NCBI GenBank assembly: GCA_030549495.1
Contig: JAUIRK010000011.1
Location: 83,868-147,867, forward strand
Reading direction: 5' to 3'
Length of the DNA: 64,000 nt
From: Nectonema munidae
Lineage: Eukaryota > Nematomorpha > Nectonematoida > Nectonematidae
Shown here: positions 34,696-45,119 of the stretch, one piece after another
Numbering within the stretch: position 1 is the stretch's first letter
Layout: each line of letters starts with the position of its first letter
Program-made: the position numbers and the translations under genes
The notes under the pieces: model-generated
What the model saw: only the letters and a program-made list of their open reading frames with translations
The model's database searches: none
What the model was told of the DNA's origin: nothing

Positions 34696-35052
34696 AGACT
34701 TGTACAGAAGAAGCGGACAATAAGAGACGTTCTGTTGAAAAGTTTTTAGTTGGTGAACTTGTGAAAATTGAAGTTGGCGCGGAGTGTTCTTCAGAAATTA
34801 CAACCGCAATCACGTACTTTTCAATCAACGATCAACTCGTGAGTAGAGCGATTCCTTCATCCACATTTCAAACTTCGGTGGAAAGAACTGAGATTCCTGA
34901 TTCCGATCAGTTCAGACTTTCAACCCTCCTCTCTTTTACCCCGATAGAAGATGAATACGACGTTTTTGCAACCACGATGGAGAGCAGTCATGAAATTGAT
35001 GCGTCCTACGTTAGAACCCATTTTCACAAAAGAGTTAATCTGGAGAAGGCAG
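34696..35052 (+). CDS. Domain exon F
   Basis: Acceptor AATTTTTAG ends at 34695; opens AG ACT TGT ACA and ends AAG GCA G before GTATCC. Phase 1 at both ends. 119 codons: first Cys in TCTEEADNK, LVGELVKIEVGAEC with the second (27 between), ITYFSINDQLVSRA, TFQTSVERT, LSTLLSFTPIEDEYDVFATT, THFHKRVNLEKA. LLSFTPIED matches the B-type LSFTPSRD strand closely. An ATG-only ORF call would miss the first 22 codons with the first Cys. Confidence 0.86.
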
Positions 35053-35599
35053 GTATCCTATTTTTTTAATTATTAACAGTATGGAACCCAAGGAAAAAAT
35101 AATTTTCATAGCTGGACAGATGGAAAGGGTAGTCACGATCTGAAAAACCGAGACCATCGGAATCGAGAACCTAAGCTCCCACTACTAGGCCATCTTTTGG
35201 CGGCATAAAATTTATTAAGTGAATTTTGTCAATAATGTTTTCATTATTAATTTCAATTATGTACCCTTCCTTTTTGAGAGAGTCTTATTTTGTAGTGTTA
35301 AAAAGTAAAAAATATCATTATTAAAAATTTAGTTATTCAAAATCACAGATACAATCAATTCTCTCCAATCGGAAATTCTATTATCTCGAAATCTCTATAT
35401 CCAAACAAAATCCTTGAAAGCGAAAAAATATTGTTATTCTAGACAGAAATATTTCAAATTGAATATATGATTTGTATAAACGTTAAATTTAATGAAATTC
35501 TAAAGCATTTAAACAAAATTTGTTTATTACTTAAAAAATTGATTTTTTATTAAATTTTTTAGTTATATCTCTAAATTCTCAATATCAACTGTTAACTCA

Positions 35600-35764
35600 A
35601 CAGGGCTGGTGGGCTGATAGGTAGAGGCGTTGCCTATGGATCCAAAGCCTTTGGGTTCGAATCCCGCCGATGCCATCGACTTATTATAAAAATTTCATCA
35701 GTGCAGATATGGAAGTTTATACTTCCCTTGCATGAAACACCCTGTCAAAAAAAAAAAAAAAAAA
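35600..35764 (+). mobile_element. tRNA-derived SINE with poly-A tail (family 2)
   Basis: tRNA-like head GGTGGGCTGATAGGTAGAGG with perfect box B GGTTCGAATCC (35654-35664) and an acceptor-like CCGATGCCA. The tail reads CTTCCCTTGCATGAAACACC, followed by about 18 A. Imperfect direct repeats AACTGTTAAC / AACTGTGAAC flank it. The tail resembles that of the family-1 SINEs (TGAAACACCC-like), suggesting a shared LINE partner. Confidence 0.85.
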
Positions 35765-35962
35765 CTGTGAACAATATTCATACAATATATCAATACAACT
35801 TATTTAAATATATTTTATATGTTCTATTATTTAATGAAACATCAGCTTAGATATAGTATTTTCAATTGTTGCAAAAATATGCCTGATACAATTTTACAGA
35901 ATGTTTTTATGAAGAGAATAGAGGATCAGCTTATATAAAATGAAGAAAATTTCACTTATGTT

Positions 35963-36056
35963 TGTGTGTGTGAGCGGCCGTGTGTGTATCTGTGTGTGTG
36001 AGCGGCCGTGTGTGTATCTGTGTGTGTGAGCGGCCGTGTGTGTATCTGTGTGTGTG
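35963..36056. repeat. 28-bp GT-rich minisatellite
   Basis: GAGCGGCCGTGTGTGTATCT followed by GTGTGTGT, with GCGGCC at 35974, 36002 and 36030, exactly 28 bp apart; about 3.3 units, nearly identical. Confidence 0.9.
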
Positions 36057-37252
36057 GCTCTGTGGGTTTTGTATTTGCATATGTAGGTAGTCAGTCTTTA
36101 GAAAAGTTGAATGCAATGCAATAGCCGCGTAAACAACATGAGCAAAATTTAATGCTTTTTTAAATAAAACTGTTTCATATTAATTTTACTTTATAAACAA
36201 ATAAGAATTACGTTAATTTTCATCAGTGCTATGCCATGAGTCCTCTCCCCAAAGGAATTCTCTGCGACAGCCATTTATGCATGTCTAACTGTAAAAGCAT
36301 TTGTGTAGTTGACATATTTTGGTCCTGTGTTTTCAAGTCTTACAATATATTTTGCATAAAAATGTTAACATCATATTAAGAATTTCAACTTTTTCCTAAT
36401 TCCAAAGGCATAAAAATCTGACCTGATTTGGCAAAATTAATGGCATTTTGGAATCAGCACGCAAAATACATAAAGAATTAGCTAAGAAACCCCGCACCTT
36501 ATGATTTTTTTTCAAATGCACCCCAATGTAATTGTTAAGAAAGAACTAATGGTAAAAAACTAAATACATGAAACGACGAAAACATCTGTAATCATATATC
36601 TTTTGAACCAATGTCATTGTTTTGAAAAAGGAACATTCTAATTAAACTAAGTTAGTTAATCTTTTTTCACTTTTATTAGCACTATCACTAACGGCTAAAG
36701 ACTGAACTCTCTTAAATAACGTTTGTATGCTTCATGAATAATATACTAAACACAGAAGCAATACGGTTCTTGAAACATTATGGTTTGTTCTTTGCTGAAA
36801 GTCTATGTCCAATAAAAAATAATATTAAATATGATTTCATATCTATGATTTTGTTTTTTCAAATAAACAGTGAATCTAGTTAATTTTATAGAAAATTTTA
36901 CATGCATATTTGTAAGCCAATGTTAAAAGCATGTATTCAATTTTTACGGGTTTAAGATATCTGGATGCATAGTTTTCGTGTTACGGGTTCGGATATTGAT
37001 GCTTACCTGCTTTAAGATTCACAATGTAACAAAAATTTGTTTCATTCAATTTCTTTATGTCTTTTATATAATTCAATGATGGTAAGTTCTTTGCAATTAA
37101 TTATTTTATTTCATCTTCAATATTTTTTACATGATTCTATACTTTGTGTTTTGCAGCTTTTTAGATAATAATTGGAGTTTTTTAAACTTTTAAAAGTTGT
37201 TTTTACTTACGCATATCATAGTTTTGTTTTTTGAAACATTTAAGATTGAAAA

Positions 37253-38943
37253 ATGTCAAAAAAAACATGTAAAATAGATCTCGATCATTTGCTATGTCTG
37301 TGGCGAGTATATTAATTCTAAACAAGTCAAATTTAACATATCCTCAAACAAGTTACTTTGTTGAATATAAAAAATATTTCAGCATTTCCATTGGTGACCA
37401 GGACAAATCTTGGGCACCACATGTGATTTGCGGATCTTGCAAGTCACTTTTGGAAGGCTGGTTAAGAGGAATGAGAAAGTCTATGCCGTTAGCTGTTCCA
37501 AGAGTATGGAGGGAACCTACCAATCATTTAAATGATTGCTATTTTTGTATGGTTGATCTTAATTTGTATAAAAAGCTCACAGACAAGAAAAAACTTGTTT
37601 ATCCGAACATTCCTTGTTCTTTAGCTCCTATTTTACATAGTATAGAGCTACCAATTCCATCTTTACCACAAACTTCTGCAACTGATGAAGAGGATGATGA
37701 TGATGTCAATAATGAAGAGACTTGGATACCAACACAAATACAATTCATTGAAAGTCAACATCACTTTCCAAACCAGGATGAACTCAATGATTAGTGAAGG
37801 ATTTGAATTTGACTAAATCATCTTCAGAGCTTTTAGCTTCTCGATTGAAGGAATGGAATTTGTTATCTCCAGGAGTGAAAATTTCAAAGTATAGGCATAG
37901 ACACAAAGACTTTTCACGTTTTTATTCTATGTCTAATACTCTGTGTTTTGTTCAAATATTTCAGGTTTGTTTGAAGAAATTGGAGTATCTCATCTTTCCA
38001 ACCAATGGCGTTTATTTATTGATTCGTCCTTAAAAAGTTTGAAAGCAGTTTTGCTTCATAACGGTAACAAATATCCCTCAATACCTATCGGTCATTCCTC
38101 ACAACTTAAAGAAAGTTATGAAAATTTGAAAATTTTTACTTGAATTGATAAAATATGAAAAGTATAATTGGGATATTTGCGGAGATTTCAAAATAATTGT
38201 TTTGCTTTTGGGAATGCAGGGTGGATATACAAAGTGTCCTTGTTTCCTTTGTTTATGGAACAGTAGGGAGAAAGAAAAACATTAAACAGAAAATGTCTGG
38301 CCGAAAAGAACATATTTTAAAATTGGGTGTCATAACGTCAAGTTTACTCCACTGTTACAGAAAGAAAAAGTCCTTTTACCACCACTCCATATCAAACTTA
38401 GCTTGGCTAAACAATTCATCACGGCTTTGTCTTCTGACAGTCAGGTGATATGTGAGTTGAGACGAATCTTTCCAAAAGTTTCTGAAGCAAAGTTAAACGT
38501 CGGTATATTTAATGGTCCTCAAATTAAAAAATGCTCAATTCGAAAATTTTTGAAAGTCAGAAGACGAAAAATGAGAAAAAAGAATGGATGGCATTCAGAA
38601 ATGTTGTTGAGGGGTTCTTAGGGAAAAATAAGTCTGAAATCTTCAAGGAATTGATTTCGGAACTGATTAAAAGTTACAAAGAGTTGAATTGTAGAATGTC
38701 AATTAAAATGCATAATTCGCATTCTCATTTGGATTTTTTCAAGCCAAATCTTGGAGATGTATCGGAAGAGTATGGAGAGCGGTTTCACCAAGATATTAAA
38801 GAGATGGAAAAGCGGTATCAAGGAAGATGGGATGCAAGTATGATGGGAGATTACGTTTGGAATTTAACTCGGCAAAGTTCAGATGATAACAAGCGAAAGA
38901 GACGAACTAATACACGATTTGGATTTTTTTTTGTATTTTTCTA
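37253..38943 (+). pseudogene. Decayed transposon-like gene with DQDKSWAPH motif
   Basis: A broken protein of about 550 residues. It opens with MSKKTCKIDLDHL, then after a frameshift GDQDKSWAPHVICGSCKSLL, a Cys/His N-terminal domain (C-x2-C, later CYFCMVDLN). An acidic linker (EEDDDDVNNEE) and SSSELLASRLKEWNLL lead to WRLFIDSSLKSLKAVLLHNG, PSIPIGHSSQLKESYENLK, PLHIKLAWLNNSS-like text in shifting frames, NVGIFNGPQIKK, GFLGKNKSEIF, MHNSHSHLDFF and EEYGERFHQDIKEMEKRYQG near the end. I recall this as a multicopy uncharacterised family in invertebrate and cnidarian genomes, probably transposon-derived (from memory, not verified). RLFID and GERFHQD may hold acidic catalytic residues. At least five frameshifts; no terminal repeats identified. 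Confidence 0.65.
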
Positions 38944-39318
38944 AAAAATAAACATTTGAAAAAATAAAAAATTCAAATATAAACTTTAAATAAACATTTA
39001 TAAAATCATTTAGTCACACATGTATATACAAATATATATGTATATGCAATTTATTCAATTTGAAAAAAATATGAAAACTTATAGCAGTGCAAAAATAAAG
39101 CAGATTTTCAGAATCAGCATGGCTTAAATGCTAGAAAAACAAAAGAAAACTTTTTGAAACAAAATTTTTTTATTTTTTTGTTACACGTACTGAAAAATAT
39201 AGACCACTACCAAAAGTAATATTCTCTAACTTGACCTTTTAATTTTAAGCATATTTTACAATATTTATATCACTTTTCTATACTTATGCTAATAGAAATT
39301 CTTGTTTTTTGTATCTAG

Positions 39319-39669
39319 TTATTTGTCGAGCAATGGAGAGAGAAACTAATGACGAGGAATATCCAAGCAAATTCGTAACTGCAAGGAAAGTTGTTTTGAA
39401 TGTTTTTGCCATATGTGGAGCAGAGAATCTGAAGTACAAAGCTTATGCAGTTGTCAATAACAGACTTGCCCAAAAAAGCGATGTATTCCGAATGCGTTTG
39501 TACACGGAGACAGAGTCAAACGGCTTTGCAGTGAGACGAGCTAAACTCACATTGAAACCGTCGGAAGAGTCAACAGATGTCAAGATTTTGATTCATGAAA
39601 CAAATAAAAAGATAAATAAAAACTTTGTAATCAAGCAGTATATAAAGCGATTCACACTTATCAAGTCCA
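39319..39669 (+). CDS. Domain exon G (last one seen)
   Basis: Acceptor TTTGTATCTAG ends at 39318; opens TT ATT TGT CGA and ends AAG TCC A before GTAAGC, a strong donor. Phase 1 at both ends. 117 codons: first Cys in VICRAMERE, TARKVVLNVFAIC with the second (29 between), YKAYAVVNNRLAQKS, RMRLYTET, RAKLTLKPSEESTDVKILIHE, QYIKRFTLIKS. If the donor is not used, the frame continues 24 residues through a hydrophobic run (LFLQFITTLISFYLLA) to a stop at 39744-39746, which could act as a short membrane or GPI-type tail; this is speculative. Confidence 0.85.
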
Positions 39670-39908
39670 GTAAGCTAAATCTTTTTTTGCAATTTATCAC
39701 TACTCTAATCTCATTTTATTTATTAGCGCAAACAGTTACAGGTTAAGTGATTTATTTTTTGTTCTTATCAATTATATTGAACTTGACGATAGATGCCCCA
39801 ATGATCCTAACATATGTTCGATATAACATTTTCTAGTTCGTATTTGTCAGTCCATGTAATACTTAAACTTTTCAACTCCACAAGGTACAAGGTATAGGTT
39901 AATGTATC

Positions 39909-40040
39909 TTGGAGTGTTTCATTTACAAGGCACAACTACACTGCTTGTGTCGAACTATATGAATAAAGAAGGTTTGTTGCTGGATTGAACGCAAGGCCTC
40001 GTGGTTTCAAAACCTAGTATCCAACCAATCTTACTCTATA
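39909..40040 (-). mobile_element. tRNA-derived SINE (family 1), diverged
   Basis: Reverse-strand copy of the SINE at 14.1 and 15.1 kb: head complement CCAACCAATCTTACTC, box B complement GGATTGAACG, body complement GCTTGTGTCGAACTATATG, tail complement GGAGTGTTTCATTTACAAGG. Confidence 0.7.
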
Positions 40041-42031
40041 TGTGGATCTTTTTATTACTATACATTTATACTTTCCTATAAAATTTAACCATTCATATCT
40101 ATTTACATATACTTTTATAAGTTGTAGGTATATGCAATCCACAATATAACGTACAAATTCACTTTCATACGATTAGTTTCTTTCTAGTATCTCTAAAATC
40201 GGCAAAACAAATTATAGAGATATTTAAAAAAATTAATTAAACTTTATGTAAGCTGGTAAAAATGAATGAATGATATATATTAAATATTTAGCTATTTACC
40301 CTAAAGATTGTTATTATAAGTTTAAATTTCTTGAAGTATAGTCTAAAAAAGCGGATATGACAATATCTCACTAAAAAAAGTAATATAATTACTATTTCAA
40401 TAGTAAAAAATGATAAAGTTAATTTTACTATTAAATTATTATAATTAGATACCGTTAATATGCAGATGACCGACAATATCGTATAGATATTTAATAATAA
40501 AAATTTCGAAAAATTTATATATAAATTATTTTTTTCAATAAAAAATAAAAAATTGGATTTTTTTAAAAGTTTTTTTTATTTTTTTTGAACATTTATCCGA
40601 ATATCAGTATTGGTAAATTTCTTTACAATAAATTTTTTTATAGTTTAATGTTCAAAATTCATTTTCTGGAATTGACATCTAACAGTTACTTATGCAAAGG
40701 TTGTTTGCTTTTTGAGTATTACGACATGAAAAAGCCTGCAAGTAGTAAAATATGTTATTTATTTGTTTAAGAAACTAAATAAAATGCTACTAATTCAAAA
40801 TTAAATATCCGTTTCGAGGTAGAGTAGAAAAGGGATACTAGTAATGTCTTAGTAATGTCTATACTAGCTCATATATTCGCAGCTACTACTTTTTTCAGTG
40901 TATCCCTTGCAATATTTTTTTTACTTAAAATAAACGTCTTTTTGTGCTAATTTTTGGAAAAAGTTCTAACTCAAAAAGATCAAGTTATTTCAGGTGTACA
41001 TTTTAATTGAAAAGACTGAGTACGAATCGGTAGGAAACTGAAATTTTAAATTTGCATTCTCACTAATTCGGAATGCACGGCACTGCTCTGTTTCTGGATT
41101 AGTGATTTTTCGGATTATCATTAGGTAAAATTTAAATTTATTTGACTCATAATTTTAATCGTCTACTTTTGATTTATAAATTTACTCTAAAATGTAAAAC
41201 AAAAATCGGAAAAATATGATTTTATTGAAAGAAAAAGAAAGAATTAAAAATTTTTAAAATAAATAAAAAGAGATAAAATAATTCTAAAATAGGGGAAATG
41301 TTGAAATAATAATGAATTTTCCAAATGTGTTTCAAATGAAGAGGATTTTTGAGAGACTTTATTTGCTTACATTTCAAATTTAACAAGGGCGTTAATTTTA
41401 ATCATAACAAATTTGATAGGGAACAAATTTTGCAGCCCCTTCTTTATCGATTGGGGGTTAGGAGTAATAGCACGAAAGCGTTGACATCATAGTAAAGAAA
41501 CTTCAGTATATTTGTGAGCATTATTAAAAGAAGAAATAATGGATTTACAATATATTATTAATTGAACGCAAATAATATGCAAGATGATTTTTAAAACATG
41601 GGAAATAAGAGTAAATTTCTCAATCTGAAGTCAGTTTTCTGTAGATTCAAATCATACTTTGCTTCTGCATTCCTTTGTGAATCCTTTTCTCATTTTAACA
41701 CGATTAAATCCACGCTAAGATCGGGCATTATAAATTCAAATCTTGAAGAATGTTGAAGAACAGCTTTATCAAAATGCACACCTAACTTTAGGAATTTGAT
41801 TTCAGAGCCAAGTTTATTTATTGTTTCATATCTATGTATATTGTATAAGTCTGAATATCTATGAGGGTGTATGTGTGTACGTCTGTGGTGTGTCTGTAAT
41901 CTGTATGCGCGTACGTGCGTTTCGATGTATCTTTAAGTTTTATTATGATGAGTACTCATATCATAAAAATACTTTAGGATATATTGTGCTCTCCAAGAAG
42001 TTAAGATATTTTTGCGCTCTTACTATGGGAA

Positions 42032-42047
42032 AGGTTGAGAACCGCTG
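42032..42047. repeat. Possible solo hAT terminus (AGGTTGAGAACCGCTG)
   Basis: Matches the complement of the CAGCGGTTCTCAACCT terminus known from SPIN-like hAT elements. No opposite terminus or target duplication was found within 1 kb, so it may be a truncated end or chance. Confidence 0.35.
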
Positions 42048-43249
42048 TGTTAGCATAAAGTCATGTCAAATGTATGATATACCAATCTTAGAATTTCTAT
42101 AGCTACCAAAAAAATATTAACTTTATACTCTCAATATCCTAAAGATTATTGTGTATGCTAAATTCTTTTGATTGACTTTTAGTAAAAAAAAGTGATAACT
42201 ATACCTATTTGTGTATCTCTTGTTAACTTTTTGCAACCCATCTATTCAGGCTATTTCTGCGTTGTTTATTTCGAAGTACTAAACCAAACAAATCAGGCTT
42301 TTGTATGTGGAGTTTAGTTTTATTGAGGGGAAGGGGATTTAAATGATTCGAAAAGTCTAAATACAAATTTATCAAAAAATTAGAAGCTTTCAAAAATTCA
42401 ATTGTTATATATTCTTTAATATTTTATCTATTACCCAATGATATCATAAAATTGTATAAAATGGAGTTCAGTGTAAAATGTATACACAATTTTTTTACAT
42501 TTCTAACTGTTCTCATATTAAAGATGATATTGAAGAACAAGAATTGAATTTTAAACCAACTGTTTTTTTTTTATTTAGATCTCCAATAGAAGTTTTATCC
42601 GAAAATATCTAAAACATCACCACCAATGTTTAATTAAATACGATTTTTAAATAAATTCGATTACTATATTCTCTATATATTTTCAATTTGTCTTTATAAT
42701 ACATGTTTTATTCTACTCCTTATATAGCTAGCTTTATCGCTTAACTCACCTAGCTCGTATATATTTGATATAATTTATGGGAATGGTTGGAAATAATTGA
42801 ATTTTATAGAAGATCACAAATGAGATTTTGCGTAATCAACCGAAGTGAGAGTAAAAATAAAAAATTGTAAACATTTCAATTATTAGCTTATTTTTTATAT
42901 TCCAATGAGCCTGAAAAGCAAAAATTAATTTGCATTAATTGAAATGGGAGTAGAAAAAAATCCTGCTCAAGATGAATATCGTTTGCTACTAGCTTTGCGT
43001 TGGTATCTGCCTATACCTTGAAATGAACTATATTTGGCCTCATGTAATCACGAAACTTAAAAATTTGAGTGATTCTAGATTGATATTCAAAAAAATTTAT
43101 GAAAAGTAAAAATTATTCCTTTGTACCTATTGTATAGTTTATAGTTTGTAGGTTGTTTGATGCGCCTCGCATACATAAGCCACCTATGCTGGTTTACAGG
43201 CAACAACACGTTACTCGGCCTTACGGCTGAAAGTGCTTTGATATCTCCA

Positions 43250-43273
43250 ACCAACCAACCAACCAACCAACCT
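43250..43273. repeat. CCAA microsatellite
   Basis: About six CCAA units, preceded by a GC-richer stretch (43147-43245) of unknown nature. Confidence 0.85.
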
Positions 43274-44245
43274 ATTGTATAGAGATAGACTGATTTAAAA
43301 TGTTTTTTTTTATTAAAAAAAATAATAATAAAAGTGGAAAAAATGTAAGATAAAATTATCTGCTCATGAAATAAAGTTCACTTAACGTCAATGATCTTAT
43401 AAAAACGTTATATTTTCAATATTATTTTGTATTTGTTCCATGGAAACTTTGAAGGGAACATTTAAACTATGAGATATTGTATTTACAAAAGACTTGCTTA
43501 CAAGGTTTAGATTATGTTTGCAATTAAAGGGCTAGTATTCATTTTATTAAATTTTTCTTTTTCCTCTCATTTAGAATCCAAAATTCATTTTCTTATTTTT
43601 TTTGAGAAAAAAATTAAACTTATCTTTAAAATTAAAAAAATTTTCTGTTGAAGTTTAACAATAATTAAACACATGTTTATTGTCATATATCAAAAACAAT
43701 GAAAAGAAACTTTTTATGAAAAAAATCATCAAAAAAAAAGTTGAAACTTTTTAATAAAAAGCATTACAATCAAAGATACAATGTATACGAAATTCAATTA
43801 AAAAAAAATTTTAAAAATTTATTACTGCCTTTTTCTTTTTTTGCCAATTTAAATTTCATATACGATATCCAACACTCAGTATATTTTTTGTTTATGGCAA
43901 TCAATCTTCTTCCAATGGTTATGAGAACTTTGTTATAAAAAGATCTTTGTTTTTCGTATAAAATATTGTTTCTGTAGTATTGTCTAGTTATCAAAGCATT
44001 TTGAAATAATGTTGTCTAAAAATTTAAAGTTGAAATAATGTGTAGAAAAATATAATTATAAAAAATCAAATTAAATACCTTTTTTTATTTTAGTGTTACT
44101 TTTCTTATCCCTCGTAATATTATGGTTACTCTTTTGTCTATATTTTGAATTTTTTATTTGTATATTTTCATCCAAGGTTTTTTATGGCTCTTTTTTTTAT
44201 ATATATAAATAATATTTTTCTTATTTTATAAATCTTCTTTTCCAA

Positions 44246-44390
44246 ATGAAACTTAAAGCTAATTCAAAGAGTAGCCATGATATATCTTCTGTTTCTACTT
44301 CTAATTGGTCTTGTTCCAACTATACTAATATTTATACTAATATGTTAAAGTGTAGTTCATGCCTAAAGTGGTATTGCCACACTTGTCAAT
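44246..44390 (+). pseudogene. LINE ORF1 N-terminus, PHD-like finger
   Basis: From ATG 44246: a short Ser-rich lead, WSCSNYTN, then LKCSSCLKWYCHTC before a stop at 44390. The C-x2-C-x4-C-x2-C core with its Trp resembles the PHD-type finger of the LINE ORF1 at 60433-61524 (CHSCGEWFCYDC). Sequence beyond the stop is probably decayed ORF1. Confidence 0.65.
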
Positions 44391-44476
44391 AACGATCTGA
44401 TATCTACAATTGAAAAGTTGGAATCTTCTGGCATTCGGTGGTTTTGAATGACTTGTAGAAAAGAAGATATACCTAC

Positions 44477-44940
44477 TAGGGTTTGCTCGCGGTTCTGAAA
44501 TCCCTGGACGTTCCCTGTTCTAAAAATTGGGGAACCGTCTCGGAACCGAAAAGTATTCACGGTTCCGAGAATAACTTAGTTGTACTTGATTTATTTCACT
44601 ATGCAATTCTTTGCATAAAACTTTACTGCACTTCATTCATATAAAATCTTTTTTTCATTGTCATCTCATTTTAATGGTAAACGAAGAAAAGTGGGCAAAC
44701 GACAAAAGAGTTTATTTTTCTTTTTTTTTCTTTGCTACACACTTTTCTCCTAGAACCATTTTAATGATAATGGTATAGAAAGAAAAAGTGTACATCTGTT
44801 TATAATAAATCAAAAATGTCAATTTCATTGCATCTTTTTGCTGTCTATATATCTCCTTAAGGAACCGGGATTTCCCGGTTTTGTAAGTTCTTTTCGGTAT
44901 CTGTACAGGTTCCTAATTTTCGATACTTATGCAAATCCTA
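44477..44940. mobile_element. hAT-type MITE with perfect 8-bp TSD (ATACCTAC)
   Basis: ATACCTAC at 44469-44476 and again at 44941-44948 flank a 464-bp element starting TAGGGTTTGC and ending GCAAATCCTA (9 of 10 inverted). Inside are GGTTCC/GGAACC-rich inverted stretches (GGAACCG near 44531 and 44545; GGAACCGGGATTTCCCGG near 44861). The 8-bp duplication and short termini fit hAT. No ORF of note. Confidence 0.92.
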
Positions 44941-45119
44941 ATACCTACTCTTAAAAAACTACTAGCTAAAGTTGATGATGATTTATTGGTTCTTAACCCT
45001 ATTAGTGCTGGGCAAAATTTGTCCGCTCAAGTGCTGGGGGGGGGGGGGGGCGTAAAGTGCCCCCTCCTATTTTTCTCAGATATTAATAAGTTTTTATAAA
45101 TATTTTTAATGTTACATAT

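Larger units (their letters stand above)
35053..39318 (+). other. F-G intron
   Basis: 4.3 kb holding a SINE (35600-35764), a 28-bp minisatellite (35963-36056) and a decayed transposon gene (37253-38943). 36060-37250 shows nothing recognisable. Confidence 0.75.
1..39669 (+). other. Partial multi-domain gene: 15 phase-1 domain exons, A/B tandem array plus C-G
   Basis: Fifteen exons of 345-366 bp (the first cut by the window edge) lie in the order B0-A1-B1-A2-B2-A3-B3-A4-B4-A5-C-D-E-F-G. Every acceptor (AG) and donor (GT) puts the intron after the first base of a codon, so any exon can be skipped or duplicated without shifting the frame. Each exon is one domain: Cys at about exon residue 3-5, a beta-strand ending in a second Cys, an aromatic/hydrophobic strand followed by a conserved V-N/E-x-x-V type turn, an LSFTPS-like strand, and a last strand near the exon end. 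Phase-1 one-domain exons are typical of extracellular Ig or FnIII genes (known); an Ig-like fold is my inference. No signal peptide, transmembrane exon or cytoplasmic exon is in view, so both gene ends are missing. Function unknown. Confidence 0.85.
39670..44227 (+). other. Gene-less stretch after exon G
   Basis: 4.6 kb, AT-rich. It holds a SINE (39909-40040), one hAT-like terminus (42032-42047) and a CCAA run (about 43250-43273). I find no exon with the two-Cys domain pattern on the plus strand and no gene on the minus strand. Confidence 0.6.

Noticed and set aside
14198-35664. Functional tRNA genes at box B matches
   Set aside because: The tRNA-like parts lack full cloverleaf pairing and are joined to a repeated body or a poly-A tail; they are SINE heads.
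41821-42102. 93-residue ORF after exon G as a terminal exon
   Set aside because: No two-Cys domain pattern, no suitable phase-1 acceptor noticed, GT-rich low-complexity part, and it overlaps a hAT-like terminus.
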